A stretch of DNA of 12,673 bases. Origin: a bacterium. Its GTDB lineage: Bacteria > JAGOBX01. Under the pieces are notes generated by a model. That model saw only the letters and a program-made list of their open reading frames with translations, was not told the DNA's origin and did no database searches. The stretch lies in assembly GCA_029551925.1 (NCBI GenBank), contig JAKPEO010000022.1, forward strand, positions 1-12,673, given 5' to 3'. Positions 1 through 6,752 of this stretch are shown here, piece by piece. The position numbers and the translations under genes are program-made. Each line of letters begins with the position of its first letter. Position 1 is the first letter of the stretch.

Positions 1-43
1 TCTATATTTTTTAGGAGCAAATTTTTCTTATTACTAATAAACT

Positions 44-96
44 AAAAAAACACCGAAGGCATTTAATAAGAATATCCGAATTGTAACCCTTCGATA
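44..96 (-). terminator. Possible intrinsic terminator after the RNA methyltransferase gene
   Basis: Read on the minus strand, CGAAGG (93-88) can pair with CCTTCG (59-54). The stem extends by three more A-U or G-U pairs (94-96 with 53-51) and is followed almost at once by seven U residues (50-44). It lies about 135 bases past the methyltransferase stop. The loop is long (28 bases) and the stem short, so the call is tentative. No other T-tract hairpin with GC pairs is visible between the stop codon and the window edge. Confidence 0.35.
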
Positions 97-229
97 AAAT
101 TAATTATATCTACATCAACCACAAAATAGTCTAATATAATAATAAAAAATATTTTTTTATTAATTCGCATTTTTGCGGTGAAATAAATTATTATTTCAGT
201 CTGCCATTTATTTCTATTTTTTTCTTCGC

Positions 230-1600
230 TCAGTTTTTTACAAATTCGCAAATGGTTTCAATATGAAATGTATTCGGAAACATATCAAGCGGCTGAATAT
301 TTTTTATTGTAAATCCGCGAGAAAGCAATATCTGCGCATCTCTTGCAAGAGTTGTTGGTTGACAAGACACATAGATAATATAATCGCTCAATTCTCCTAA
401 AATTTCTAATTCTTCTTTTTCGCAACCTTTACGCGGCGGATCTAAAATTACAATATTCGGCTTTATATTTTGAGCAATTAATTTTTTTATTACATCAATA
501 CTTTTGCCTGTAATATGCCTAATATTTGTTATATTATTTATCTTAAAATTTATATTTGCAAGTTTTTCAGCTGACGGATTTTCTTCAGCTGAATAAATAT
601 ATTCTGCTAAATCCGAAATGTAAATACCTATCGAACTAATACCAGAATACAAATCAAAAATAATAGGTTTGTCAGATAATTCTTTACCCCTATCTATTAT
701 TAATTTTCTTATATACTCGTATAATTTTTCTGTTTGTTCATAATTAACTTGAAAAAAAGTATTTACGCTTATCTGATATTTTTTTTTTGATAATTGAGCA
801 GTAATATAATCAGCGCCGTCAATTTTTTTCAAATTATCTGTTAATATGACATTGCCCTTATTTTTATTTATACAACACGCTACGGATTTTATTTCTGATA
901 TTTCTGCTCTTATCATTTTTATAAATAATTCATTATGCGGCAGTTCGTCAGCATTAATAATTGGAACAATCATAATTTCAGATAAATCATTATTATATCT
1001 AATCATTAAATTTCTAAAAATGCCTGTATGCTGTATTTCATCATAAATACTAATTTTTGCGTTTATAAGAAATTTTTTTGTAATATCAATTATTTTATCT
1101 GTTATTTTCGGATGTAATTTACAATTATCAATATTAATGATGTGATGACTACGCCGCATATAAAAACCCAATTGCGGCTGATTATTTTCATCTATGCCTG
1201 CTGGCAAAATTATCTTATTTCTATAATGAAAAATTTGCACAGCTTTTATAACGCTGTTAATTTTTAAATCAGGAATTTTTGCATTCTGACGAAATGCCGA
1301 TTGAATAATATTTTCTTTTAATTTTAGTTGATAATCATAGTCAACAAAAATCAGTTGACAGCCGCCGCAATTATAATTTTGACAAAGTCCAAGATTCAAA
1401 CGATATTGCGATTTTTCTAAAATTTTCAATAATTTTCCGATTGCAAATTTTTTTGTAAGTTTGATAATTTTAATTTCGACAAGTTCGTCAGGCAACGCAT
1501 TTTCAACAAATACAATCATTCCGTCAATTTCTGCAATACCTTCTGCTGAATAGCCAGTCCGTAAAATTCTACAAGTAATTATCTGATTTTTGAAAAGCAT
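230..1600 (-). CDS. 23S rRNA/tRNA uracil-C5-methyltransferase, RlmD/TrmA family (Fe-S type)
   Basis: This is an S-adenosylmethionine-dependent enzyme that methylates C5 of a uridine in RNA, most likely 23S rRNA. An N-terminal TRAM-like RNA-binding region (about residues 1-60) is followed by an iron-sulphur cysteine set: C73, C78, C81 (in CGGC) and C160. The SAM-binding loop reads FDLYSGISSIG, the nucleophile C393 lies in DPPRKGC, then come SCQPTTLARD and a C-terminal FPNTFHIE with the probable base E448. At 456 residues it is full length for the family. The first Cys spacing is C-x4-C, where RlmD usually has C-x5-C. The ATG start lies 9 bases after the upstream ABC gene's stop, with only a weak ribosome site, so it is probably co-transcribed. 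Known relatives act on U1939 or U747 of 23S rRNA or U54 of tRNA, and the sequence alone does not choose between them. Confidence 0.93.
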   Translation of the reverse strand: MLFKNQIITCRILRTGYSAEGIAEIDGMIVFVENALPDELVEIKIIKLTKKFAIGKLLKILEKSQYRLNLGLCQNYNCGGCQLIFVDYDYQLKLKENIIQSAFRQNAKIPDLKINSVIKAVQIFHYRNKIILPAGIDENNQPQLGFYMRRSHHIINIDNCKLHPKITDKIIDITKKFLINAKISIYDEIQHTGIFRNLMIRYNNDLSEIMIVPIINADELPHNELFIKMIRAEISEIKSVACCINKNKGNVILTDNLKKIDGADYITAQLSKKKYQISVNTFFQVNYEQTEKLYEYIRKLIIDRGKELSDKPIIFDLYSGISSIGIYISDLAEYIYSAEENPSAEKLANINFKINNITNIRHITGKSIDVIKKLIAQNIKPNIVILDPPRKGCEKEELEILGELSDYIIYVSCQPTTLARDAQILLSRGFTIKNIQPLDMFPNTFHIETICEFVKN

Positions 1601-1609
1601 TAAACCAAC

Positions 1610-2398
1610 TCAATCTTCTTCAAATATTAATGAATATCTATTTTTAAATTTTACAAGTTTCAAATCAATATCAAATAATAATTGCAAATTTTCCTCTGTT
1701 AATTCGCTATCAATATCTCCCTGCTTTATTATTTCGCCATTTTTCAACATTAAAATTTTTTTGAATGGTTTGATAATTTCATCTATATGATGAGTAACAA
1801 AAATAAATGCAATATTTTTATTTTCTTGCATAATCACAGCTAAATTTTTCAAAAAAAACTCGCGGTTTTTTACATCTAATCCGGCGCAGGGCTCGTCTAA
1901 AATAATTAAATACGGTTCTGCCATTAGACATCTAATAAGCATAATAAGTTGGCGTTCGCCTTGTGATAATGTTGTAAATTCTCTATCTCTAAACTGCGCG
2001 CAATTAAATTTGATTAATAATTGTTCTGCTTGTTCTATTATTCCTTTATACGGTTGAGCATATTCCCAATAACCTAACATTGCAAATCTACCGGAAATAA
2101 CAGTATCAAATACTTTTTCAGAATGCGGAATTTTTTCAACAATAAAATTCGAAATAAATCCGATACTTTTGCGCAATTCATAAAGATTCGGCAATAATTC
2201 GCCGCGCCAGTATAAACAGCCAGTTTCATTCGGTCTAATAAAGCCGTATATCATTTTCAATAATGTTGTCTTTCCTGAACCATTAGCGCCTAAAATTATC
2301 CAGTTTTCAAAATTATTAATCGTCCAATTTATATTTTTTAAACTGAATTTTTTGTCTAAAGTAGTATATGAGACATTCTCAAATCTAAATAATTCCAT
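1610..2398 (-). CDS. ABC transporter ATP-binding protein, ModF/YlmA-like
   Basis: This is a single ABC ATPase domain of 262 residues. Walker A is GANGSGKTT (37-45), the signature is LSQGERQ (144-150), Walker B ends in LDEP with D167 and E168, and the switch histidine is H202 in VTHH. The usual Q-loop glutamine is not obvious after IGFIS (79-83). The long segment with VISGRFAMLGYW (100-111) and the overall pattern resemble the COG1119 group (ModF, PhrA, B. subtilis YlmA), whose role is poorly defined. There are no membrane segments, and neither a permease nor a binding-protein gene lies in the window, so it either serves a transporter encoded elsewhere or acts as a soluble ATPase. The ATG start lies 4 bases after the stop of the small Cys-rich gene, and the stop lies 9 bases before the methyltransferase start, so the three genes look like one unit. 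Confidence 0.9.
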   Translation of the reverse strand: MELFRFENVSYTTLDKKFSLKNINWTINNFENWIILGANGSGKTTLLKMIYGFIRPNETGCLYWRGELLPNLYELRKSIGFISNFIVEKIPHSEKVFDTVISGRFAMLGYWEYAQPYKGIIEQAEQLLIKFNCAQFRDREFTTLSQGERQLIMLIRCLMAEPYLIILDEPCAGLDVKNREFFLKNLAVIMQENKNIAFIFVTHHIDEIIKPFKKILMLKNGEIIKQGDIDSELTEENLQLLFDIDLKLVKFKNRYSLIFEED

Positions 2399-2402
2399 AA
2401 GT

Positions 2403-2651
2403 TTAAATCACTATATCTATTATATTAGAAGAAGCATCTCGATTATCTGACTGCTTGTTATTTTCGTTTTCATTATTATTTTCGGGTTGGCGTTTTTTTC
2501 TTTTTGGATTCTCGACAAAACACGGACAGGGCATATGCAACCAATACCAATTAGCATCAACTGACTTAAACCCCAGCGCCGAACAGCCGTAGCGATTAAT
2601 CGGGTCACTGTATCTAATTTCAAAATGCTGGCATTTATAACACTGCAACAT
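2403..2651 (-). CDS. Small four/five-cysteine probable zinc-binding protein (family sometimes named uracil-DNA glycosylase)
   Basis: This 82-residue protein has cysteines at C4 and C7 (CYKC), C23 (YGCSALGFKS), C42 and C44. The pattern CxxC, then D-P, then a GC-A-GFKS block, then a late Cys-x-F matches, from memory, a widespread short protein family (about 60-80 residues) often labelled uracil-DNA glycosylase in databases without good support. The spacing suggests one bound metal ion, probably zinc. Residues from about 50 on are basic (PKRKKRQ), then low-complexity Asn/Glu, and are probably disordered. The ATG start has a good ribosome site, GAGGGC at 2664-2659, with 7 bases between it and the ATG. 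It heads the three-gene unit with the ABC ATPase and the RNA methyltransferase. The biochemical function is unknown to me. A metal-binding or nucleic-acid-binding role is inference. Confidence 0.8.
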   Translation of the reverse strand: MLQCYKCQHFEIRYSDPINRYGCSALGFKSVDANWYWLHMPCPCFVENPKRKKRQPENNNENENNKQSDNRDASSNIIDIVI

Positions 2652-2785
2652 TTATAAAGCCCTCAAAATCCAACGGCAAATACAATATATTTTATCAATC
2701 TTTTTATTTTATTTTTGGATACCATCAGATTTTTTGTTAAACAAACAAATAATTTTCAAAATTATTCTTAATAAGAAAATTTTAT
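2652..2785. other. AT-rich gap between the isomerase gene and the small Cys-rich gene
   Basis: This gap of 134 bases lies between two minus-strand genes. It holds the ribosome site for the small gene (2659-2664) and an AT-only inverted repeat with arms TTCTTA and TAAGAA around 2765-2777. That repeat follows the isomerase stop but has no GC pairs, so I do not call it a terminator. No clear -35/-10 pair is visible, so it is unresolved whether the downstream three genes have their own promoter. Confidence 0.3.
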
Positions 2786-3799
2786 TTATTCTTTTATCGA
2801 GACAAAAGCCGAATCCCAGATTTTTTTCAATAAATCATTTTTTAATATTGACAGTCGCACAGCAAATAATTTGCGTTCTTTTAATTTTATGTATTTGTCA
2901 TATTGTCCGTTGATAATATCTTTGTTTATCGGAGTCAATTCGCTGTAATTCTTATTGAATTCTTTTTGACTTAATTCATCAAGTATAGTTTTTTTAGACA
3001 CTCGTTTGCGGTCGTTGAGTTTGATAACAGCATAGCCGTAAAAATCAGAGCCATTATCTGATGTTAGCGGAAAATATCCGCTTATTCTGCCCGGCTCTAA
3101 TGACAATAGATAATATTCAATCGCCAATAGATTTTCATTAATATCTTTCCAGCCGACTCTGCCCTGAGGATAATTTTTATTGATTGAATATTTGTCCGCT
3201 AATTCTTCAAATTTTTCGCCGCGCCGAAGTTTTAATAATATATCCAATATTTCCGATTGTTCTTTAACAAGTATTATCGAATAATCATATCTTGTCTCAA
3301 GCCATTCTAATGGAATAGTAATAGCATTTCCAATTTGAGCATTAATAAATTTTTCCTGCGCTAATTTTTTTTTTAATTCTTTGGAGTTTTGAATTTGCTC
3401 GATAAGTTTAGCAAGATAACTTTCCAATGTCAATCCCTGAGACCGCAAATAATTTATATATTCGTTCTCATTAGGAAATGACGCGCGCTCTTCTTCTATT
3501 TTATTAAGTGCAATATTTTTTATATCCGCATCATTAATTTCCATTTCAAATTTTACGAGCAATTGTTCTAATATCTTGTCTTGTATCTGTTCTAAAATAA
3601 TTCGATGCTGCAATTCTTTATTATTTATATCTATGCCTTGCTCGATATATTCAAGCAATGCGCGATTAACATCAATCAAAGATACTACTTCATTATTCAC
3701 TTGCGCTTGAATATTATTTAATTTCATAAGATTAATATTAGCAAAAACAAAATCAATAAAACTAAATAAAAATACTAAAATTACCGCGATTTTTTTCAT
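2786..3799 (-). CDS. Exported SurA-type parvulin peptidyl-prolyl isomerase
   Basis: This is a periplasmic chaperone/isomerase that would help fold outer-membrane or exported proteins. I start it at the ATG at 3799, 337 residues, and not at the longer in-frame start at 3871. The shorter form begins MKKIAVILVFLFSF, a clean signal peptide with probable cleavage after A20 (VFA), and a ribosome site (AGGGA) precedes it at about 9 bases. The longer start would put 24 polar and basic residues before the signal and overlap the upstream ACT gene. The mature N-terminal region (IQAQVNNEVVSLIDVNRALLEY) and the helical segment after it match the SurA N-domain. A parvulin domain follows, with FEELADKYS, GRVGW and LEPGRISGYF. 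Only one parvulin domain is evident, against two in E. coli SurA, which gives it a shorter layout. It follows the ACT gene by 22 bases. Confidence 0.85.
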   Translation of the reverse strand: MKKIAVILVFLFSFIDFVFANINLMKLNNIQAQVNNEVVSLIDVNRALLEYIEQGIDINNKELQHRIILEQIQDKILEQLLVKFEMEINDADIKNIALNKIEEERASFPNENEYINYLRSQGLTLESYLAKLIEQIQNSKELKKKLAQEKFINAQIGNAITIPLEWLETRYDYSIILVKEQSEILDILLKLRRGEKFEELADKYSINKNYPQGRVGWKDINENLLAIEYYLLSLEPGRISGYFPLTSDNGSDFYGYAVIKLNDRKRVSKKTILDELSQKEFNKNYSELTPINKDIINGQYDKYIKLKERKLFAVRLSILKNDLLKKIWDSAFVSIKE

Positions 3800-3821
3800 A
3801 ATCTCATTCCCTAAAAAAAAA

Positions 3822-4250
3822 TTATTTTTCATAAAAACTCGGATCTTTATAATAATCAATTTTATTTTCATCGAGCGCTTGCTTTAATTTTTCTGTGTTG
3901 TTTGTTTCGATAATCAAAACTGCGATTTTTTTATCTTCAATAACATACGCGTATGCATCTTCAATATTAATATTATTTTTTGCAAGTTTATCCGCTATAT
4001 CAAATAATCCGCCAGGCTCGTCTTTTAAAATTATAGCTACTATATCGCGTTTATATACCGATATTCCTTTTTCTTTTAATTTTACATAACATTCATCCGG
4101 TTTATCAACTAAAAATTTCACTACTCCGAAATCGCCGGATGACGACAATTTCATAGCGCGGATATTTATATCATTATCTTTTAAAATTTTAGTTATCTGT
4201 GCTAATTTGCCCGGTTTATTTTCGCTAAACACCGAAATTTGTTTTGTCAT
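3822..4250 (-). CDS. Tandem ACT-domain amino-acid-binding protein
   Basis: This 142-residue protein is made of two ACT domains and little else. Domain 1 (about 1-68) has the ligand loop NKPGKLAQI followed by LKDNDINIRAM. Domain 2 (about 70-142) has DEPGGLFDIADKLAKNNINIEDAY. ACT domains bind amino acids and usually act as allosteric sensors. Stand-alone tandem ACT proteins next to phenylacetate-CoA ligase genes are common in anaerobic bacteria and archaea, where they are thought to tune aromatic amino-acid or aryl-acid metabolism. The ATG start has a ribosome site (AAAGGATG) about 9 bases upstream and lies 20 bases after the ligase stop, so the two are almost certainly co-transcribed. Ligand identity cannot be read from the sequence. 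An aromatic amino acid is inferred from context. Confidence 0.9.
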   Translation of the reverse strand: MTKQISVFSENKPGKLAQITKILKDNDINIRAMKLSSSGDFGVVKFLVDKPDECYVKLKEKGISVYKRDIVAIILKDEPGGLFDIADKLAKNNINIEDAYAYVIEDKKIAVLIIETNNTEKLKQALDENKIDYYKDPSFYEK

Positions 4251-4270
4251 AAAATTTCATCCTTTCTTTA

Positions 4271-5575
4271 TTATTTTTTTCTGTTGTCTATTACTCTTTT
4301 CGCTTTACCTTCTGACACAGGTAAAGAATTATATTCTACTAATTCTACTTTCGGCGAAATCCAAATTTCATCTTTTATACGATTTATTAATCTTTTTCTA
4401 ACTGCTTCTAATTCTTCAACGCTACCATGAAAAGCGTCAGGATTAATTTCTACTTTCAAAACCATTTTTTCTATCATATTTTCAGATGATAATTCAATAA
4501 GATAATTATTACCTAACTCGCGAGTTTCCATAATAATTTTTTCAATCTGTTGCGGAAAAACATTAACGCCTTTAAATATAAACATATCGTCGCTTCTGCC
4601 TTTGATTCTATCTATTCGCAAATGCGTTCGTCCGCATTTACAAGGATTTTTACTGTCTATTAATCTTGTAATATCGCGCGTGCGATATCTGAACAGCGGC
4701 GTAGCGCGGCGATTTAAAATAGTCAAAACTAACTCGCCGTATTCTCCTTCTGGCGTCGGCTCTAATGTATCAGGATTGATTATTTCAACAATATAATTAT
4801 CTTCCCAAATATGTATACCGTTTTTATATTCGCATTCAAATCCAACGCCAGGTCCGTTCATTTCAGATAACCCATAGCAATTATATGCTGATATTCCGTA
4901 TAATTCTTCTATCTTTTGCCGCATTGCTTCTGTATGCGGTTCTGCACCAATCACCGCTTTACTTAAACAAGTATCTTTTTTAGGGTCAAATCCTAATTCC
5001 TGAAATACTTTATACAAATAAAACGCAAAACTCGGGATAATATGCACAGCCGTGACTTTATAATTGCGCATTAATTCTATCTGACGATGAGAATTACCAG
5101 AACTAGCGGGTATCACAAGCATTCCTAATTTTTCTGCGCCATAATGCAACCCCAAACCACCTGTAAATAATCCATAGCCCATCATATTTTGAAAAATATC
5201 AGTTTTGCGAAAGCCAGCCATATACAAAGAACGCGCTACTAAATTCGTCCAGATATTTAAATCTCGTTGAGTATGATATATTGCTGTCGCTTGACCTGTC
5301 GTGCCACTCGACGAATGCAATCGCACAATTTCTGATTTATCTACTGCAATAAATCCATCTGGAAATTCATTGCGCAAATCTTGCTTCGTAGTAAAAGGTA
5401 TTTTTTTTAAATCATCTATTGTATTTATATCATCGCTCGATACTTTTTGCTCAGCAAATACTCGGTTATAAAATCTGCTGTTTTTAGCGTAATCTATCGC
5501 TTTTTTCAATAATTTTAATTGATATTTTTCTAATGATTTTCTGTCGATTGTTTCAATATCTTTTTCCCAAAACAA
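4271..5575 (-). CDS. paaK: Phenylacetate-CoA ligase (aryl-acid:CoA ligase, AMP-forming)
   Basis: This cytosolic adenylate-forming enzyme converts phenylacetate or a related aryl acid (such as indoleacetate) plus ATP and CoA to the acyl-CoA. The P-loop is SSSGTTG (88-94). The A4/A5 region is YGLSEMNGPG, then come RTRDITR, the family-typical CKCGRTH, KGRSDDMFIFKGVNVFP with the hinge, and LPVSEGKAKRV with the C-terminal catalytic lysine region. At 434 residues it is full length. The start is TTG at 5575, supported by a strong ribosome site (TGAGGAG at 5590-5584) at 8 bases and by the family-like beginning FWEKDIETI. No ATG fits. The neighbouring ACT-domain gene and thioredoxin gene suggest anaerobic aromatic amino-acid use, where PaaK-like enzymes recover ATP or activate aryl acids. 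The true substrate is not decided by the sequence. Confidence 0.93.
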   Translation of the reverse strand: MFWEKDIETIDRKSLEKYQLKLLKKAIDYAKNSRFYNRVFAEQKVSSDDINTIDDLKKIPFTTKQDLRNEFPDGFIAVDKSEIVRLHSSSGTTGQATAIYHTQRDLNIWTNLVARSLYMAGFRKTDIFQNMMGYGLFTGGLGLHYGAEKLGMLVIPASSGNSHRQIELMRNYKVTAVHIIPSFAFYLYKVFQELGFDPKKDTCLSKAVIGAEPHTEAMRQKIEELYGISAYNCYGLSEMNGPGVGFECEYKNGIHIWEDNYIVEIINPDTLEPTPEGEYGELVLTILNRRATPLFRYRTRDITRLIDSKNPCKCGRTHLRIDRIKGRSDDMFIFKGVNVFPQQIEKIIMETRELGNNYLIELSSENMIEKMVLKVEINPDAFHGSVEELEAVRKRLINRIKDEIWISPKVELVEYNSLPVSEGKAKRVIDNRKK

Positions 5576-5583
5576 AATATTTT

Positions 5584-5590
5584 CTCCTCA
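5584..5590 (-). promoter_or_regulatory. Ribosome binding site that fixes the TTG start of paaK
   Basis: On the minus strand this reads TGAGGAG, one of the best Shine-Dalgarno matches in the window. It lies 8 bases before the TTG at 5575-5573. No ATG or GTG is in frame at a suitable distance, so it decides the start. Confidence 0.8.
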
Positions 5591-5617
5591 AAATATTTTT
5601 AAAATAACTATTTTCAT

Positions 5618-5944
5618 TTATAAATTAGCACTCAAAATCTTTGAATAATGCTCTTTCGGACGAAATCCTACTATTGTTTCAACAATTTTGCCATTTTTGA
5701 ATAATATAACAGTCGGTATTCCGCTGATTTGATATTTATACGCTATACTTTGTGCGTCATCTGTATTTATTTTGCAAATTTTCGCTCTGCCAGCATATTC
5801 ATTGGCAAGCTGTTCTATTACAGGCGCAAGCATTCTGCACGGACCACACCAATCAGCATAAAAATCAACAAGCACTACACCACTATATTTTTCCACTTCA
5901 TCTGAAAAATTATCAGAATTCAAATATACAATTTTATCTGACAT
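5618..5944 (-). CDS. trxA: Thioredoxin
   Basis: This is a small disulfide reductase of the cytosol, 108 residues, the normal size for thioredoxin 1. The redox motif is WCGPC (32-36), preceded by VLVDFYADW. The cis-proline is P77 in GIPTVILF, followed by KNG and the VGF turn near the C-terminus. No signal peptide is present. The ATG start at 5944 has an AGAGGTG ribosome site at 8 bases. It is the first gene of the leftward unit, directly behind a strong promoter, with the ligase gene 42 bases downstream. Thioredoxin reductase is not in the window. Placement with paaK and ACT genes may only be shared transcription and need not mean a shared pathway. Confidence 0.96.
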   Translation of the reverse strand: MSDKIVYLNSDNFSDEVEKYSGVVLVDFYADWCGPCRMLAPVIEQLANEYAGRAKICKINTDDAQSIAYKYQISGIPTVILFKNGKIVETIVGFRPKEHYSKILSANL

Positions 5945-5978
5945 TTTCTAAACACCTCTAAAAAAAATATTTTTTAGT

Positions 5979-6007
5979 ATAATAAATATTGAATTAAATT
6001 TTGTCAA
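5979..6007 (-). promoter_or_regulatory. Sigma70-type promoter for the thioredoxin-ligase-ACT unit
   Basis: On the minus strand, TTGACA (6007-6002) is a perfect -35 box. After a 17-base spacer comes TATTAT (5984-5979), a five-of-six -10 box. An alternative -10, TATACT, lies 3 bases further on, with a 20-base spacer. Transcription would start near 5972, leaving a leader of about 28 bases before the thioredoxin ATG. No operator-like symmetry is evident around it. Confidence 0.75.
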
Positions 6008-6092
6008 GAATAAAACAGACAGTGGCGGAATCGTTTTTTTACTTTATATTTTTTTTATTAATTTTTAACTGCAAATCGTATATATTCAAATT

Positions 6093-6579
6093 ATGAAAAA
6101 ACGAATGCCTACTCGAACTAACAAATTACAAAGTGAAATTATGTTTTAAAAATTTAATTGAAGAATGGTTTACAAAAACATTTGAAATTATGCGGTATAC
6201 TAAAAATACTCAAAGCGCTGCTTGACGGAGATAATATAAAAATATTTTCAATCATAAATTCAAAAATATTTTATATCAGCATTTTCATATTTTAATTTAA
6301 GTGGCAATCATCTGGATAAAGTATATCAAGCATTTATGTTAGGTATACTTGACGCTTGAAGATAAAACATTAGAACAAACATTATAAGAGACATTCAAAC
6401 AAATCTCAAAAAAACTTTATGCTCTCGATTTACAAAATCAGGGTTATTCAAATATCATCAAAATTACAGTTGTATTTGAAGGTAAGAATATTAATTTAAA
6501 ATTAAAAAAAACTCTAATCTTACGAGATAAAAATATTAAAATTTGTTTTTTATTTTTTACTTTTAAAAAATTATTTTAA
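6093..6579 (+). pseudogene. Decayed AAA-ATPase-like / PD-(D/E)XK nuclease family gene (DUF1703 type), internally deleted
   Basis: A start ATG at 6093 opens MKKRMPTRTN, like the MKKRLPIGI beginning typical of this family, and stops after 18 codons at 6147. In another frame 6145-6190 reads FKNLIEEWFTKTFEI, like the next family block. Then 6158-6292 gives ILKALLDGDNIKIF, and a frame change at about 6258-6356 gives FSYFNLSGNHLDKVYQAFMLGIL, like the family's ISYFD...YHGFLLGLL block. A third frame from 6388 gives LYALDLQNQGYSNI and ITVVFEGKNI, like the C-terminal end of the nuclease domain. So both ends of the gene survive in at least four frame segments. The ATPase core of several hundred residues is missing. 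It is not expressed as one protein. The family match is by recall of motifs, and the N-terminal part is less sure than the C-terminal part. The homologous part probably ends near 6495. Confidence 0.6.
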
Positions 6580-6686
6580 TTTTTTACATATTTCTAAAAT
6601 ATTTATACATTTTCGCTAGTTAAAAATATTGGAATTTTTGCACAGCACGGCTTTTTCTTTTTTTCACAATCAAATCAAAAAATTTA
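6580..6686. other. AT-rich intergenic stretch without a recognisable element
   Basis: This lies between the decayed gene and the glucokinase promoter. It contains T-runs and a short GC-richer patch (GCACAGCACGGC near 6640) with no convincing stem. I see no gene, repeat or terminator here. Confidence 0.4.
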
Positions 6687-6715
6687 TTGATATTTTTATT
6701 ATTAAATATTATAAT
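6687..6715 (+). promoter_or_regulatory. Near-consensus sigma70-type promoter for the polyphosphate gene cluster
   Basis: TTGATA at 6687-6692 is a five-of-six -35 box. A 17-base spacer follows, then TATAAT at 6710-6715, a perfect -10 box. The start would be near 6722, about 30 bases before the glucokinase ATG at 6753. The region is almost pure A/T, so chance matches are likely. The correct spacing and distance to the gene raise confidence. I see no pho-box-like direct repeats. Confidence 0.6.
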
Positions 6716-6752
6716 TATAATAATTTATAATTTTTTTAATAATGAGAAAAAA

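Noticed and set aside
136-177. AT palindrome near 140-161 and a CGCA/TGCG hairpin at 166-177 as a terminator
   Set aside because: The GC stem is only 4 pairs and is not followed by a T-tract on the minus strand. The AT palindrome is expected by chance in such AT-rich sequence.
63-251. Open frame of 62 codons on the minus strand overlapping the end of the RNA methyltransferase gene
   Set aside because: It begins with TTG inside the methyltransferase, has no ribosome site, is low in complexity, and its stop lies in the loop of the possible terminator. No family is recognisable.
3800-3871. Longer start for the SurA-like isomerase
   Set aside because: It overlaps the upstream ACT gene and would place basic and polar residues before a clean signal peptide that has its own ribosome site.
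6630-6665. GC-richer patch followed by T-runs as a plus-strand terminator of the decayed gene
   Set aside because: GCACAGCACGGC does not fold into a stem of useful length before the T-run.
6687-6752. 22-residue hydrophobic N-terminal extension of the glucokinase, possibly a membrane anchor
   Set aside because: It is encoded by the AT-only promoter region, contains the -35 and -10 boxes, and PpgK proteins start at the MNNKILGIDIGGSG position.
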